Assembly: GCA_026826555.1 (NCBI GenBank)
Contig: JAKSZT010054334.1
Span: 34,974,055-35,038,054 of the forward strand
Source of the DNA: Tolypeutes matacus
Lineage: Eukaryota; Chordata; Mammalia; Cingulata; Chlamyphoridae
Direction of reading: 5' to 3'
Length of the DNA: 64,000 nt
Part shown: positions 61,969 through 64,000 of the stretch, in pieces
Numbering within the stretch: position 1 is the first letter of the stretch
Layout of the letters: every line of letters begins with the position of its first letter
Translations under genes and position numbers: made by a program
The notes under the pieces: generated by a model
Told to the model about the DNA's origin: nothing
Databases searched by the model: none
The model's input: the letters and a program-made list of their open reading frames with translations, nothing else

Positions 61969-64000
61969 GTAGGTCTCATACTTTTACTTGTCACCATTTT
62001 AAACTTTATTAGGTGCAGCTGGCTTTTCTAATCAAAAAGCCCTCATTCCAAATAGATCTCAGATGTATCATGTTCTGAAGCTCTGTAGCAATAGCCATCT
62101 CTCAAAATTATGTTTCCCAGTTTGCAATATCATGAGGTATGATGCTACATTAACAGGTTCCGATATAAACTCCTCTCCTTGATGCCACACATAAAGATTT
62201 GAGCTATGAAACAGTTAGAGAGAGTAAGTAACCTTCTAGATTGGTTTCTGAAGTAAACACCACCAACTTTCAAATATCTAGTGCCTAAGTATACTCTTTA
62301 TGGATTATTCAACTTCATTCCTTCAATCCTACCTTGGCCATTTGAAAAAAAAAAATTCTCTAATATTTCTAATTCATTTTTCCCTTTACTAGGTTATCCA
62401 CAAAGAGGAATGAAAAATAGAATTCAAACAAAAAATTTTTCTTATATTTTTTATTCATGCAGGTAATCAATGGATTGAAGAATTTGAAACATTGGCTAAA
62501 TTTTAGTATTTGAATTAGTAACAATCAATAGTGCATATTATTGGCATAGATTGTTTTTATTAAATTTTTAAAAGTAGGGCTGTGTTTTATTTCATAATCA
62601 CATTTTCAGAATGTTTAGTCTTGGTCCTCATGGCCAAGAAATTTAAGAGTAAAGTTAAAATTCTGTTCAATCATCTGGCCATTTTGTCTCTTTCAAGAAT
62701 CTGATTATTCACCCTCCCTTCCCCCCAAAAATGAATACATTCAAAGTGAATATCTTGATTGATAAAACCATTATTTATTGTATTCTATCCAGGATTTAGT
62801 TATTATATATGGTGTAAGCTTCATATATTTACAAAAAAAATTATTGGAGTTATTATTATTTTTTTAAAATATTTTCAAAAACAGGAAAACGATGCCTAAG
62901 ATGTGTTTTTTTTCAAGCTATAAAGCAATGTTTGCGCAGTGCAGAAATCATCATCCTGGAAGTTGTTGGGGTGAAAAATATAAATATTAGGTTGAATTGT
63001 ATGAAATTTCCATTTAAAATTTTTAAGCGGCCAATTATTGGCAGTGATACAGTTTAACATAATAATAAACACAAATACTTGATTTGGCCTTTCTAAATTA
63101 CATAACATAATTTTTAAAGAGATGATGGAAACTATATTTTTAGAACTAGTTATATTATTTGATAGCCATCCCCCCAAAAAAAATTTTAACTCCTGAGGAT
63201 GGTGAACCTCATTTCCTACTATTTCAAAAATGTTTTTAAACACTATATTTTCTATATACTTTCATGCTATGCTGACACTAAAATCAGAAATTAAATTATG
63301 AATATTGGCTCTATTTCTAATAATGCTCTTATAAGATGTTGCCATTGGAAAGATACTGGCCTTTTAAAGAAAGAAAAATATCATTTTTTTTCATAATAGT
63401 TAAGTGGAAATTATGGACAGATGGGGTACATTTTAAAGAGTTTTGATATATATTTATGTGATTTAACTAATGGTTGTATTCTTTTTTAAACACTGAAGAA
63501 ACAAAGGAGACCATTTCACATGCTTGGGCTACCACAATTGTTCAAATGCAAATACACACATACACACACTAAATATATAGATTATATATGCATATATATA
63601 TATACACACAAATATAACCATATGCATATATAACAACATATATGTATATATCTTTTAAATGTAATTTTAAAATAATTTTACACTAACATAAAAGTTTCAG
63701 AAATAATTCAGAGAATTCTTATATAATCATCACCCAAATTCTCACAATCAATCAATTAATATCTGAAACAGATATCTCTATAAAGGCATAATGCCCCCTT
63801 AGTGCTCCTAATGCTCCAGTAATAGACATAATGCCTCCATACCTCAAATATTTCATTGTTTATTTTATACAAAAATAAATTTCCATTATATAACCACAGC
63901 ACAATAGTCAAAATCAGGAAATTAACATTATTATTTTACTATTATCTAAACTACAGTCCTTATTCAAATTTCTTCAATTTCCCCACTAATGTTTTTCACA
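61969..64000 (+). other. DACH1: DACH1 intron, 5' part (next exon outside window)
   Basis: The intron begins gtaggt. The next coding exon, expected to start by completing a Pro codon before VHQNG, is not present, so the intron is longer than 2 kb. It is AT-rich unique sequence up to about 63.5 kb, followed by a TA/CA-rich tract and what looks like an old L1 3' UTR. Confidence 0.85.
63540..64000 (-). repeat. TA/CA-rich tract then probable old LINE-1 3' UTR
   Basis: A (CA)n/(TA)n tract spans about 63550-63655. From 63660 onward, tcatcacccaaattctcac, ataaccacagcacaatag, aggaaattaacattattat and tcaaatttcttcaatttcc follow the antisense order of an old L1 3' UTR. It runs off the window. Confidence 0.5.

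Noticed and set aside
62896..63243. 115-codon minus-strand ORF
   Set aside because: AT-rich, low-complexity, no recognisable motif and no promoter or splice support; likely chance.
1..64000. Search for a microbial-type operon, defence system, phage or novel multi-gene system
   Set aside because: The window is mammalian intron with spliced exons and mammalian repeats; no dense ORFs or ribosome-binding sites.

Overview
This window is 64 kb of mammalian nuclear DNA. It is AT-rich, CpG-poor, and almost entirely intron and interspersed repeat. Full DAS-type tRNA-derived SINEs, known from armadillos and other xenarthrans, together with L1 elements that have a long unusual 3' UTR, point to a xenarthran such as armadillo, sloth or anteater. 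No Alu, B1/B2 or carnivore SINE was seen.

The one gene I can support is DACH1 (dachshund family transcription factor 1) on the + strand. Three internal coding exons are present at 49250-49405, 49853-50025 and 61833-61968. All have canonical AG/GT borders and join in a continuous frame. They encode the linker between the N-terminal Ski/Sno/Dac domain (Dachbox-N) and the C-terminal coiled-coil Dachbox-C. The first is a 156-nt, phase 1-1 exon whose length equals the 52-residue difference between the known long and short DACH1 isoforms, so it is very likely the alternatively spliced cassette. The upstream coding exon and the next downstream exon lie outside the window, so the first 49 kb is the 3' part of one very large intron.

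Layout. 0.17-3.3 kb: a 5'-truncated L1 on the minus strand with perfect target-site duplications. 3.3-9.5 kb: unique AT-rich intron with MIR and L2 relics. 9.5-10.5 kb: unique sequence unusually rich in CpG, a candidate conserved enhancer. 12-29 kb: DAS SINEs, a hAT element carrying a nested SINE, L1 3' ends, MER5A-like, L2, MIR and Charlie-like relics. 29-34.5 kb: largely repeat-free, with further enhancer candidates. 34.5-42 kb: repeat-dense (L2, MIR, dimeric DAS SINEs, two solo LTR-like elements of one family in opposite orientation). 43.4-44.0 kb: two retrotransposons inserted successively at the same site, one of which contains a GATA microsatellite with a 10-N gap. 48.3 kb: a second hAT copy. 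49.2-62 kb: the three DACH1 exons and their introns, including an intriguing 51-nt in-frame candidate exon at 52493-52543.

No bacterial-type system, CRISPR array, functional tRNA gene or other protein-coding gene was found. The most interesting leads are the possible extra DACH1 cassette exon, the contrast between the divergent known cassette and its invariant neighbours, the enhancer-like block near 10 kb, and the nested transposon histories. Comparisons with human DACH1 and with repeat families are from memory and were not computed.
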